From assembly GCA_002394385.1 (NCBI GenBank), contig DGTS01000040.1, forward strand, positions 40,024-104,023: a stretch of DNA of 64,000 nt. The letters are read 5' to 3'. A program made the position numbers and the translations under genes. Under the pieces are notes generated by a model. It did no database searches and was not told where the DNA came from. It was given only the letters and a program-made list of their open reading frames with translations. Of the stretch, positions 37,795 through 45,012 are shown piece after piece. Origin of the DNA: Prevotella sp. UBA4330. GTDB lineage: Bacteria; Bacteroidota; Bacteroidia; Bacteroidales; Bacteroidaceae. Positions within the stretch are counted from its first letter, which is position 1, and each line of letters starts with the position of its first letter.

Positions 37795-38952
37795 GTGGCA
37801 GACATTACTTATAATCACAAGAACAATAGCACCGCTGCTATAAGAGTGGCGTGTGCTATTGTTTTCTTGGCTTTCACGTTTTGCTATCTCTATTTCTATC
37901 AATGTGATTTGATAGGAGCACAGCAGCACGTGCTCTCTGGAGGGCAGACATCCTACTCAAGAATAATAGGAGCGATAATAATTACGGCCGTGTTATATCT
38001 GCTTCACTTAGGAGTCTTCGCCATAACCAAACTCACCAAGCATGCGCATGCGCTGACCTATTTCCCCTCGTTGCTGACACTGTGCCTATTGACCAGCCCG
38101 CGTGACAATTTCGACCAGCATTTCTCGCTGAGTCTCTGGACTTGGTTCACGCCTCTTCTGCTTATCGTTTACGTCATCATTGTTTATTCCGCGATGCAAT
38201 GGCAGCCGTATGAGTCGGAGAAGAATGGCACGGGCCTCTTGTCAAGAATGTCGTGGACGAACATGATGATTATGGCTTTCATGTTTATGTTCGTCGGCAT
38301 TTTCAGTAATGGCAACGATGTCCTTCACTATCGCTTGCACATAGAGAGGTGCCTGAAGAATAAGGATTATGATGGTGCCTTGAAAGTGGGGGAGCGCTCG
38401 TTAGAGACAGACAGTTCGCTGATGATGCTTCGCGTGAGTGCCCTTGCACGTACCGGCAAGTTAGCCGAGCATCTCTTTGAGTACCCTCTTGTGGGCGGTT
38501 CCTCATCATTGTTGCCCAACGGGACAAGCGTGAGGTGCGTATCACACGACCCGGGAGACATATACCTCCCCGTGGGAGCCATCCCTAAGAACAGAATGGC
38601 GGTAGAAGAATACCTGAAAACTTTAAGGATTACCCACCAGACAAGAGGCGCTTATCGCGACTACCTCTTATGTTCCTATCTGCTCGACAAGAAAGTTGAC
38701 AAGTTCGCAAGCGAACTAAAGAACTACTATAAGGTTGATTCCACAACCGTGTTGCCGAAACACTATCGTGAGGCACTCACACTTTACAATCATCAACATG
38801 CCTCCAATTACAATGGTTTTGTAGATGAGGTGAGCGAGGCAGACTACGAAGACCTGTTGGCAATGCGCAAGAAATACGATAACGAGCAAGAACGGCAGAC
38901 GCGTTTGCGCGATGCTTACGGCAAAACTTATTGGTATTATTATTTTTATTGA
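37795..38952 (+). CDS. Uncharacterised membrane protein with C-terminal soluble domain
   Basis: The GTG at 37795 follows the glgB stop without a gap, so translation is probably coupled. The 385 residues open with five or six hydrophobic helices (VACAIVFLAFTFCYLYFYQ, IIGAIIITAVLYLLHLGVFAI, LTYFPSLLTLCLL, WFTPLLLIVYVIIVYSA, MMIMAFMFMFVGIFSNG). A soluble helical domain of about 190 residues follows, with TPR-like wording (ERCLKNKDYDGALKVGERSLETDSSLMMLRVSALARTGKLAEHLF). I do not recognise a named family. The context suggests a role beside glycogen metabolism, but that is inference only. Confidence 0.75.
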   Translation: MADITYNHKNNSTAAIRVACAIVFLAFTFCYLYFYQCDLIGAQQHVLSGGQTSYSRIIGAIIITAVLYLLHLGVFAITKLTKHAHALTYFPSLLTLCLLTSPRDNFDQHFSLSLWTWFTPLLLIVYVIIVYSAMQWQPYESEKNGTGLLSRMSWTNMMIMAFMFMFVGIFSNGNDVLHYRLHIERCLKNKDYDGALKVGERSLETDSSLMMLRVSALARTGKLAEHLFEYPLVGGSSSLLPNGTSVRCVSHDPGDIYLPVGAIPKNRMAVEEYLKTLRITHQTRGAYRDYLLCSYLLDKKVDKFASELKNYYKVDSTTVLPKHYREALTLYNHQHASNYNGFVDEVSEADYEDLLAMRKKYDNEQERQTRLRDAYGKTYWYYYFY

Positions 38953-38980
38953 TAATCATCGAAGACATTATATTATAAAG

Positions 38981-39020
38981 AAAATAGGACCGTTATAGTT
39001 AAAAACTGGTCCTATTTTTT
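38981..39020 (+). terminator. Terminator after the glgB operon
   Basis: AAAATAGGACC (38981-38991) pairs perfectly with GGTCCTATTTT (39008-39018), then T. The T run merges with the -33 box of the next promoter. Confidence 0.8.
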
Positions 39021-39048
39021 GTTTTTCTCAACTTTTTTATTACCTTTG
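39018..39048 (+). promoter_or_regulatory. Promoter of the WG-repeat gene
   Basis: TTTG at 39018-39021, 19 bases, TACCTTTG at 39041-39048. It rules out the earlier in-frame start at 39019. Confidence 0.75.
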
Positions 39049-39063
39049 TTGCAACCAATTATT

Positions 39064-39756
39064 ATGCATATGGAAAACATTAAGAATATAACTCCAGAGA
39101 ACTTCGATGATGTCTTCATCGATGAAATAGAGATTCGGCAGATAGATAAGTTCGTCTGTGCCGAAATGGGGAGGCAGATCCATCGATATATCAAGGGAAT
39201 GCGAGGCACCAAGACAATGATGGAGAATTTTGAGAAAGCCATCTCTACGCTTTCTGTTCCTGAAAAGGAGGTTGCCATAGCACGTTATATCGACCTCAAC
39301 CGCAAGGTTCTGAGCGGCCTTGACATGAAGATAATTCTTGCAAGGTCTATCGCAAACTATTGTGACACTTTCGATTACATGCTCACCATGATTAACGACA
39401 AGCAGCGCATGGCTTTCTATCTTGACCGCATCAAGTCGAAATATGTCAGATTCCATGAGGTGTATGAGGAGAACGGAAAATATGGAATGAAAGACTATGA
39501 CGGCAATGTGATAGTGAAACCAGAGTACGATTTCCTGCGCACATGTTATGTCTATGTTGACGATTTCGTAATGATGCCGATTGTGGCAGAGAAAGACGGG
39601 AAACTCGGTCTCATCCTTCCAGACGGCATAAACACCGTGGTGGCAGACTTCATCTATGACAATATCTCGCTACGCGACGAGTACCCATACTTCGAGGCGA
39701 AGAAAGGGCGCAAGAAGGTGTTGCTTAATGAAAAAGGCGAGGAGTGCAATGTGTAG
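39064..39756 (+). CDS. WG-repeat-containing protein
   Basis: The start is set at ATG 39064 (MHMENIKN; ATG 39070 is also possible) because the frame before it lies inside the promoter. That leaves a very short leader. The 230 residues have a helical N-terminal half (about 1-125). The C-terminal half contains WG-type beta repeats (YEENGKYGMKDYDGNVIVKPEYDFLR, VAEKDGKLGLILPDGINTVVADFIYD). WG repeats occur in Bacteroidota proteins of unknown function. Monocistronic. Array 6 follows. Confidence 0.72.
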   Translation: MHMENIKNITPENFDDVFIDEIEIRQIDKFVCAEMGRQIHRYIKGMRGTKTMMENFEKAISTLSVPEKEVAIARYIDLNRKVLSGLDMKIILARSIANYCDTFDYMLTMINDKQRMAFYLDRIKSKYVRFHEVYEENGKYGMKDYDGNVIVKPEYDFLRTCYVYVDDFVMMPIVAEKDGKLGLILPDGINTVVADFIYDNISLRDEYPYFEAKKGRKKVLLNEKGEECNV

Positions 39757-39779
39757 CGTGACATAACGTCAACAGAAAA

Positions 39780-39842
39780 GTAAAATCGCCTATATTACTT
39801 ACTAAAATAGCCTATTTTGCCGAGCAAAATAGGCTATTTTGG
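39780..39842. repeat. 11-base-register palindromic array 6 (six half-sites)
   Basis: GTAAAATC (39780), TATATTAC (39791), CTAAAATA (39802), TATTTTGC (39813), GCAAAATA (39824) and TATTTTGG (39835) start every 11 bases with spacers GCC, TTA, GCC, CGA and GGC. TATTTTGC and GCAAAATA are exact complements around CGA; the others pair with one or two mismatches. It lies between the convergent WG-repeat and TlpA-like genes and may serve as their terminator. Confidence 0.88.
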
Positions 39843-39874
39843 TTGTCATAAAGATGCTTGTTTAAAGATGCAAC

Positions 39875-40447
39875 TTACTCAATGTAGTCGGAAATGAATT
39901 CTTCCAGTTCATGTCCTCTCAAGTCTTTTGCCAGAATATGGCCTTCGTTGTCGAGGATTACGGTGTGCGGAATGGCATCCACTTGGTAGAGTTGGGCGGC
40001 AGCGCTTTCCCATCCTTTAAGGTCGGACACCTGCACCCATTTCATTCCCATTGCCTCAACGGCATTCTGCCACGATTTCTTGTCATTGTCAAGAGAGACA
40101 CCTACAATCTGAAGTCCATCGTCGCTATAGTTGTCGTATATGTTAACAAGGTTGGGCATCTCGTTCATGCATGGCGTACACCAACTTGCCCAAAAGTCAA
40201 GTATTGTGATTTTACTTTCCGAAACCACTTTCATAAGACTCACCTTGTTGCCTTTCATGTCGTCAAGAGTGAAGTCTTTTGCTACATGCAGGTTAGACAC
40301 GTCTATTTCTTTGTTCCCGTCTGTTGTCACCTCTGTGCCATCTCCGCCCTTGTTGTCGTTCTCTTTCTGAGTGTTGTCTGAAAGGAAGCAGGAAGACAAT
40401 GAAAGCGAAATGGCAGTCATTGAGATAAATGCCTTGACCTTGTTCAT
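39875..40447 (-). CDS. TlpA-like thiol-disulfide oxidoreductase lipoprotein
   Basis: A lipoprotein signal (MNKVKAFISMTAISLSLSSC) is followed by a low-complexity linker (TQKENDNKGGDGTEVTTDGNKE) and an AlkC/TlpA-type thioredoxin domain. That domain has the redox motif WASWCTPCMNEMP and the cis-Pro region (VDAIPHTVILDNEG). It should reduce or exchange disulfides at the periplasmic face of a membrane. The start at 40447 is preferred; ATG 40453 adds two residues. It is 8 bases downstream of prs on the same strand. Confidence 0.9.
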   Translation of the reverse strand: MNKVKAFISMTAISLSLSSCFLSDNTQKENDNKGGDGTEVTTDGNKEIDVSNLHVAKDFTLDDMKGNKVSLMKVVSESKITILDFWASWCTPCMNEMPNLVNIYDNYSDDGLQIVGVSLDNDKKSWQNAVEAMGMKWVQVSDLKGWESAAAQLYQVDAIPHTVILDNEGHILAKDLRGHELEEFISDYIE

Positions 40448-40455
40448 GCTCATAC

Positions 40456-41394
40456 TTAAATTATATATTGGTCGCTGATACTCTTGTTCTCAAGCACTCG
40501 TCGAATGGTTTCGGCGAACATGTCTGCCACGCAGAGTTGCTTCACCTTGGTGCATTGCTGAGTGTATGGGATGGAGTTTGTGAAGACAATCTCCTCGAGA
40601 GCACTGTTCTGAACTCTCTCGCTGGCAGGGCCGCTCATGACGCAATGGCTTGCGCATGCCCTTACACTCTTTGCTCCAGCCTTAATCATTATGTCGGCAG
40701 CCTTGGTTATGGTGCCTGCGGTGTCAACCATGTCGTCAACGATGACCACATTCTTGCCGCTTACGTCACCGATAATCTGCATGCTCTCCACAACGTTTGC
40801 TCTTGCTCTTGTCTTGTTGCACAGAACGAGCGGGCAGCCAAGATACTTGGCGAAGGTGTTTGCTCGTTTGCTGCCGCCAACGTCTGGTGACGCGATTACA
40901 AGGTCATCAAGTCCCAGCCCCTGCAGGTATGGCAGGATAACGCCAGAGGCATAGAGATGGTCAACGGGAACATCGAAGAATCCCTGTATCTGGTCGGCAT
41001 GCAAGTCCATAGTGATAAGACGGTCGATGCCTGCGGCACTCAGAAGGTCGGCAACGAGTTTTGCACCAATGCTGACGCGTGGTTTGTCCTTCCTGTCCTG
41101 TCTTGCCCATCCGAAATACGGAATGACGGCGTTAATGCTCTTAGCCGAAGCACGTTTTGCGGCGTCTATCATCAGCAGGAGTTCCATCAGGTTGTCCGAT
41201 GGCGGGAATGTGCTCTGCACTAAGAAGATGTCTCGTCCTCTTATCGACTGCTCATAGGAAACAGCGAACTCTCCGTCGGAGAACTTTGTCATGACAAGGT
41301 TTCCTAACGGACAGCCTAAACTTCTGCAAATCTTTTCTGCCAGGTATTTCGTGTTTGTTCCCGAGAATACCATGAAAGAATTTTGGTCAATCAT
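40456..41394 (-). CDS. prs: Ribose-phosphate pyrophosphokinase
   Basis: This 312-residue cytoplasmic enzyme makes PRPP from ribose 5-phosphate and ATP. ATG 41394 (MIDQNSFMVFSGTNT) is chosen over a TTG 16 codons earlier because it gives the usual length. Motifs are FSDGEFAVSYEQSIRGRDIFLVQS, DLHADQIQGFFDVPVDHLYA and the PRPP-binding loop VIVDDMVDTAGTI. It follows the ThiE-like gene by 40 bases and precedes the TlpA-like gene, so the three may form an operon. Confidence 0.97.
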   Translation of the reverse strand: MIDQNSFMVFSGTNTKYLAEKICRSLGCPLGNLVMTKFSDGEFAVSYEQSIRGRDIFLVQSTFPPSDNLMELLLMIDAAKRASAKSINAVIPYFGWARQDRKDKPRVSIGAKLVADLLSAAGIDRLITMDLHADQIQGFFDVPVDHLYASGVILPYLQGLGLDDLVIASPDVGGSKRANTFAKYLGCPLVLCNKTRARANVVESMQIIGDVSGKNVVIVDDMVDTAGTITKAADIMIKAGAKSVRACASHCVMSGPASERVQNSALEEIVFTNSIPYTQQCTKVKQLCVADMFAETIRRVLENKSISDQYII

Positions 41395-41434
41395 TGGTTC
41401 TTTTATTTTGAATGAGAAATGTTTTATTTGGTTG

Positions 41435-42043
41435 TTAATCAACTATTTTCTTTATCTTTATGAAATGGTTAAGCAGTTCCTTGTAATCTTGCTGATTGTG
41501 AATGTTGAAGCGTTTCCATATGTCGCCACAAACAACCACACCGCCGAATCCTATCTGCTTAAGTTCTTTCAGATTGTCAATCTTAACTCCTCCGAGAGCA
41601 TATACATGCTTGTCAATAAGTCCTTGCTTGCGTGCCTCCAACAACTGTTCAAGCGTGAAGCCGCTCTTCTTTTCTGGTTCAGAATAAGAGTCATAAATAT
41701 ATTTCAGAAAAACATACTCAGACTTCTTCTTGGCTTCTTTCAGGTCTTCTATGGAAGTGCAGGTTCTGGAGAACTTTCCCTTGTAACCTGCGGGCAGGGG
41801 TGCTAAAGGCTCGTCAATGTGTATGCCTCGCAATCCATACTCTTCCTTCAGGTAGTAGTGCTCATGCACCACCATCTTTTTGTAATACTCCTCTGGCAAC
41901 AGCGAAAGGAGCCTCTCTAAGAACATGGGGGATGACTCAGGCTTATATATATGAAGAATATCCATGCCTTCATCAAGAAGGTTGGATAGTATTTTGTCTT
42001 CTTCCACAAAGAATGTGGGCTTAGTCATTAAAACGAGTTTCAT
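41435..42043 (-). CDS. Thiamine-phosphate-synthase-like (ThiE/TenI) protein
   Basis: This 202-residue TIM-barrel protein is of the ThiE/TenI family (LVLMTKPTFF, ILHIYKPESSPMFLERLL, GIHIDEP, SIEDLKEAKKKSEYVFLKYIYDS, HVYALGGVKIDNLKELKQIGFGGVVVCGDIWKR). The canonical ThiE phosphate and HMP-PP residues are not all obvious, so it may be a TenI-like paralogue rather than the true synthase. No TPP riboswitch fits in the roughly 30-base leader. The strand and spacing place it first in a unit with prs. Confidence 0.78.
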   Translation of the reverse strand: MKLVLMTKPTFFVEEDKILSNLLDEGMDILHIYKPESSPMFLERLLSLLPEEYYKKMVVHEHYYLKEEYGLRGIHIDEPLAPLPAGYKGKFSRTCTSIEDLKEAKKKSEYVFLKYIYDSYSEPEKKSGFTLEQLLEARKQGLIDKHVYALGGVKIDNLKELKQIGFGGVVVCGDIWKRFNIHNQQDYKELLNHFIKIKKIVD

Positions 42044-42066
42044 TATGAATTAAGATTACCACACCG

Positions 42067-42096
42067 CAAAGGTATGAAAAAAAAAGCATACACCAA
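42067..42096 (-). promoter_or_regulatory. Promoter of the ThiE-like gene
   Basis: Minus-strand TTG (42096-42094), 19 bases, TACCTTTG (42074-42067); start codon 23 bases downstream. Confidence 0.65.
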
Positions 42097-42168
42097 CATT
42101 TTTGCATATAAATATTTCATTAAATAGTTTTAAATTGAGCATAGTCAAAATAATTGGACATGTGCTTA

Positions 42169-42200
42169 TTTGTTTACACGGCCAAAATGTATTATCTTTG
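42169..42200 (+). promoter_or_regulatory. Promoter of nspC
   Basis: TTTG at 42169-42172, 20 bases, TATCTTTG at 42193-42200. It lies inside the upstream extension of the frame and so fixes the start at 42223. Confidence 0.75.
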
Positions 42201-42222
42201 CAATCACAATAGATATGCAACA

Positions 42223-43410
42223 ATGAGAATAGACAATCGCACATACGAAGGGCTGCAGCGTCCCTGTTACGTTCTTGAAGAGAATCTCTTGAGAAGAAAT
42301 CTTGCTCTTATAGCCGATGTGTCTCGACAGGCAGATGTTGAGATAATATTAGCCTTTAAGTCTTACGCTCTGTGGAAAACATTCCCGATTTTCAAGGAGT
42401 ATATCTCCGCCACAACTGCCAGTTCGCTTTATGAAGCGCGGCTTGCATTCGAGGAGTTCGGGAGTCCTGCTCACACCTTCTCTCCTGCATATACTGACTA
42501 TGAGATAGACGAGATAGCGCGGTGCTCAAGTCATGTAACATTTAACTCTCTGTCTCAATATGAACGATATTGCGAGCGAGTATTGGCTGATAATGATGGT
42601 TTGAGCATAGGAATAAGGGTAAATCCTGAATATTCGGAAGTGGGGACAGCACTTTACAACCCCTGTGCTCCGGGCACTCGTTTCGGCGTAACTGCCGACA
42701 AACTTCCTCCTAAATTGCCTCAACACATAGAAGGTTTCCATTGTCATTGCCATTGTGAGAGTGGGGCAGACGTGCTTGAGCGCACTCTTGTCCACATAGA
42801 GGAAAAGTTTTCTAAGTGGTTCCCCCAGTTGAAATGGCTGAATCTAGGAGGAGGCCATCTTATGACACGCAAGGATTACGATGTGCCACACCTTATTAAT
42901 ATTATAAAGGGATTGCATCAACGGTATCCGTGGCTAAAGATAATCCTTGAGCCAGGCAGTGCCTTCGCATGGCAAACAGGACCTCTGGTGTCGCAGGTCG
43001 TTGACGTGGTTGAGGACAAGGGGATACGGACAGCAATATTGAATGTCAGTTTCACATGCCACATGCCCGACTGTCTTGAAATGCCTTATATGCCAGTTGT
43101 TCGCGGAGCAGAAACAATAGAGGATGTCTCGCTTGATGAAGCAAAGGAACTTTATGACGCAAACCATCCTGTATATCGTTTGGGCGGCAACAGTTGTCTT
43201 AGCGGTGATTTTATGGGATATTGGCGTTTTGACCATGAACTGCAAGTAGGCGAGAACGTCATTTTTGAGGATATGCTGCATTATACAACAGTAAAAACGT
43301 GCATGTTTAATGGCATCACTCATCCATCTATATGTTTGTTGAAAGGCGATGGCGAACTTGTAGCGTTGCGCGAGTACAGTTATGATGACTATCGTGATAG
43401 AATGGATTGA
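42223..43410 (+). CDS. nspC: Carboxynorspermidine decarboxylase
   Basis: This 395-residue fold-III PLP decarboxylase makes norspermidine or spermidine from the carboxy precursor. The start MRIDNRTYEG is set at 42223 by the promoter. Motifs are the PLP-lysine region ILAFKSYALW, CHCHCESGAD, WLNLGGGHLMTRKDY, ILEPGSAFAWQTG and, near the C-terminus, NSCLSGDFMGYW. The partner carboxynorspermidine dehydrogenase is not in the window. This polyamine route replaces S-adenosylmethionine-based spermidine synthesis in many Bacteroidota. Confidence 0.94.
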   Translation: MRIDNRTYEGLQRPCYVLEENLLRRNLALIADVSRQADVEIILAFKSYALWKTFPIFKEYISATTASSLYEARLAFEEFGSPAHTFSPAYTDYEIDEIARCSSHVTFNSLSQYERYCERVLADNDGLSIGIRVNPEYSEVGTALYNPCAPGTRFGVTADKLPPKLPQHIEGFHCHCHCESGADVLERTLVHIEEKFSKWFPQLKWLNLGGGHLMTRKDYDVPHLINIIKGLHQRYPWLKIILEPGSAFAWQTGPLVSQVVDVVEDKGIRTAILNVSFTCHMPDCLEMPYMPVVRGAETIEDVSLDEAKELYDANHPVYRLGGNSCLSGDFMGYWRFDHELQVGENVIFEDMLHYTTVKTCMFNGITHPSICLLKGDGELVALREYSYDDYRDRMD

Positions 43411-43455
43411 AATTCCCCGTTGCATAAAATGATTTGAAAAAAAACAGCAAAAAAG

Positions 43456-43486
43456 TTTGCGGGTTCAAAAAAAAGCATTACCTTTG
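43456..43486 (+). promoter_or_regulatory. Promoter of the tRNA cluster
   Basis: TTTG at 43456-43459, 19 bases, TACCTTTG at 43479-43486, 43 bases before the first tRNA. Confidence 0.75.
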
Positions 43487-43529
43487 CACCGCATTTAGAG
43501 AAATGCACCCACGAAAGAGGGTAATCAAT

Positions 43530-43602
43530 GCGGAAATAGCTCAGTTGGTAGAGCACAACCTTGCCAAGGTTGGGGTCGCGGGTCCGAGTCCCGTTTTCCG
43601 CT
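43530..43602 (+). tRNA. tRNA-Gly (GCC), copy 1
   Basis: This 73-base cloverleaf has acceptor GCGGAAA/TTTCCGC, a D-arm (AGCTCAGTTGGTAGAGC), anticodon stem CAACC/GGTTG with loop TTGCCAA (anticodon GCC at 43563-43565), and a T-arm with GGTCCGAGTCC. CCA is not encoded. It is identical to copy 2 at 43841. Confidence 0.97.
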
Positions 43603-43631
43603 CAACATTCTGAACAAAGATGCCAGTAATT

Positions 43632-43713
43632 GCCCAGGTGGCGGAATTGGTAGACGCGCACGTTTCAGGTGCGTGTGCCGCGAGGCGTGCAGGTTCGAGT
43701 CCTGTTCTGGGCA
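43632..43713 (+). tRNA. tRNA-Leu (CAG)
   Basis: This 82-base class II tRNA has acceptor GCCCAGG/TCTGGGC, the Leu-type D-arm GGCGGAATTGGTAGACGCG, anticodon loop TTCAGGT (CAG), a short variable arm and the GGTTCGAGTCC T-arm. Confidence 0.95.
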
Positions 43714-43740
43714 CAGATTTGTTTAGAATGTTTACATGTT

Positions 43741-43824
43741 GGAGAGGTGGCGGAATTGGTAGACGCGCTACTTTGAGGGGGTAGTGTCAATTGCGACGTG
43801 GGAGTTCGAGTCTCCTCCTCTTCA
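43741..43824 (+). tRNA. tRNA-Leu (GAG)
   Basis: This 84-base class II tRNA has acceptor GGAGAGG/CCTCTTC, the same Leu-type D-arm, anticodon stem CTACT/GGTAG with loop TTGAGGG (GAG), a long variable arm and T-arm AGTTCGAGTCT. Confidence 0.95.
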
Positions 43825-43840
43825 CTCATTTATTCAGGTT

Positions 43841-43913
43841 GCGGAAATAGCTCAGTTGGTAGAGCACAACCTTGCCAAGGTTGGGGTCGCGGGTCCGAGT
43901 CCCGTTTTCCGCT
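43841..43913 (+). tRNA. tRNA-Gly (GCC), copy 2
   Basis: All 73 bases match copy 1 at 43530-43602. Unlike copy 1 it is followed by CCA at 43914-43916. Confidence 0.97.
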
Positions 43914-44000
43914 CCATTTTTTATTTGTAGATTCGGTTCTTCTTTCTTTATTTTTACTTGGGAATGCGAGTCAGTTGTTATTTATAGAAAAACAAAACAC

Positions 44001-44552
44001 ATGAATCTCTATTTAAGATATTTCGACAAAGAGACATTAGTTCACAATGTAGATGATGCCCTGGATTTCTTGGCATCAATACCAGAAATTGGCCTTAACG
44101 AAGAGTTGGAGTTAGATCTTCGTGACTATGCAAATAGCGAGGTCTATTATCCCAAGAGATATAAGGTTCGTCCAAGAGTGTACTTCATAGTCATAAAGAC
44201 AGAAGCAGCCACAATGCTCGACTTCAAGCAGAAGAAAGCATTGCGTTCTAACACTGCCGAGGCAAACCATCGCGATGTCATTCCGCCATCGGTTGCACGA
44301 TTAAGTGAGATTCGTGAGGGATGGTATGAAGGGAGTGTTGACTTCAAGCGTGTGGTGCTTGTGCCGGCAACAGGTAAGCATGAGTATCGTGACACTCATT
44401 TTGTGGTGTTCTGCAAGGCTAATTCGGGCATTGATTGTTATAATAGAATGATAGACCATCTGCGTTCGCGTGTGGATAGTCGCAGCCAGTTCCCTTCAGC
44501 GAAAGGCAAAAATTTCAAGTTCCGTTTCCTTGGAAAGTGGAAAGAGGCGTAA
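44001..44552 (+). CDS. Uncharacterised conserved protein
   Basis: This 183-residue soluble protein starts at ATG 44001 (MNLYLRYFDKETLVHNVDDALDFLASIP). The longer frame runs back through the tRNA-Gly gene and is rejected. Visible features are an N-terminal alpha/beta stretch, a basic middle (FKQKKALRSNTAEANHRDVIPPSVARLSEIREGWYEGSVDFKRVVLVPATG) and a basic C-terminus (AKGKNFKFRFLGKWKEA). I do not recognise the family. It precedes ssb by 27 bases on the same strand, so a link with DNA metabolism is possible. Confidence 0.72.
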   Translation: MNLYLRYFDKETLVHNVDDALDFLASIPEIGLNEELELDLRDYANSEVYYPKRYKVRPRVYFIVIKTEAATMLDFKQKKALRSNTAEANHRDVIPPSVARLSEIREGWYEGSVDFKRVVLVPATGKHEYRDTHFVVFCKANSGIDCYNRMIDHLRSRVDSRSQFPSAKGKNFKFRFLGKWKEA

Positions 44553-44579
44553 AATCATAAAGAAAGGAGAGCATAAGGC

Positions 44580-44990
44580 ATGAACAAAGTGATGCTGATT
44601 GGAAATGTAGGCAAAGAGCCAGAGGTGAGGTACTATGACCATGACCAGGCTTATGCCACGGTGCGCCTCGCGACAACGGAGAGAGGCTACACATTGCAGA
44701 ATGGTACACAAGTGCCCGATAGAACAGATTGGCATACTATTCGCTTATGGAACAACCTTGCCAAAGTAGTCGAAAGATATGTCCATACTGGAGATAAACT
44801 CTATATAGAAGGCAGAATCCGTTATGTAAGTTATGATGACAAGAAAGGTCAGCGGCATTATATGACCGAGATACATGCAGAAAATATGGAGTTGCTGTCT
44901 CCAAGGCCTGTCGCCCAGCCACAAACATCTGCGCCATCAAAAGACGGAAACCAGAAGAAGGAAGAAGAGGAAGACGGCATGCCCTTTTGA
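44580..44990 (+). CDS. ssb: Single-stranded DNA-binding protein
   Basis: This 136-residue OB-fold SSB has MNKVMLIGNVGKEPEVRYYDHDQAYATVRLATTERGYTLQNGTQVPDRTDWHTIRLWNNLAKVVERYVHTGDKLYIEGRIRY. A disordered Gln/Pro/Lys linker leads to the acidic tip EEDGMPF, which recruits partner proteins. It sits upstream of gldE, an order often seen in Bacteroidota. Confidence 0.97.
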   Translation: MNKVMLIGNVGKEPEVRYYDHDQAYATVRLATTERGYTLQNGTQVPDRTDWHTIRLWNNLAKVVERYVHTGDKLYIEGRIRYVSYDDKKGQRHYMTEIHAENMELLSPRPVAQPQTSAPSKDGNQKKEEEEDGMPF

Positions 44991-45012
44991 AAACAATAAA
45001 CACTGATAAGTT

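Noticed and set aside
42000..42100. TPP riboswitch before the ThiE-like gene
   Set aside because: The leader between the promoter and start is only about 23-30 bases, too short for the THI element.
43872..44000. N-terminal extension of the 183-residue protein
   Set aside because: It runs through the tRNA-Gly gene; the ATG at 44001 is a natural start.
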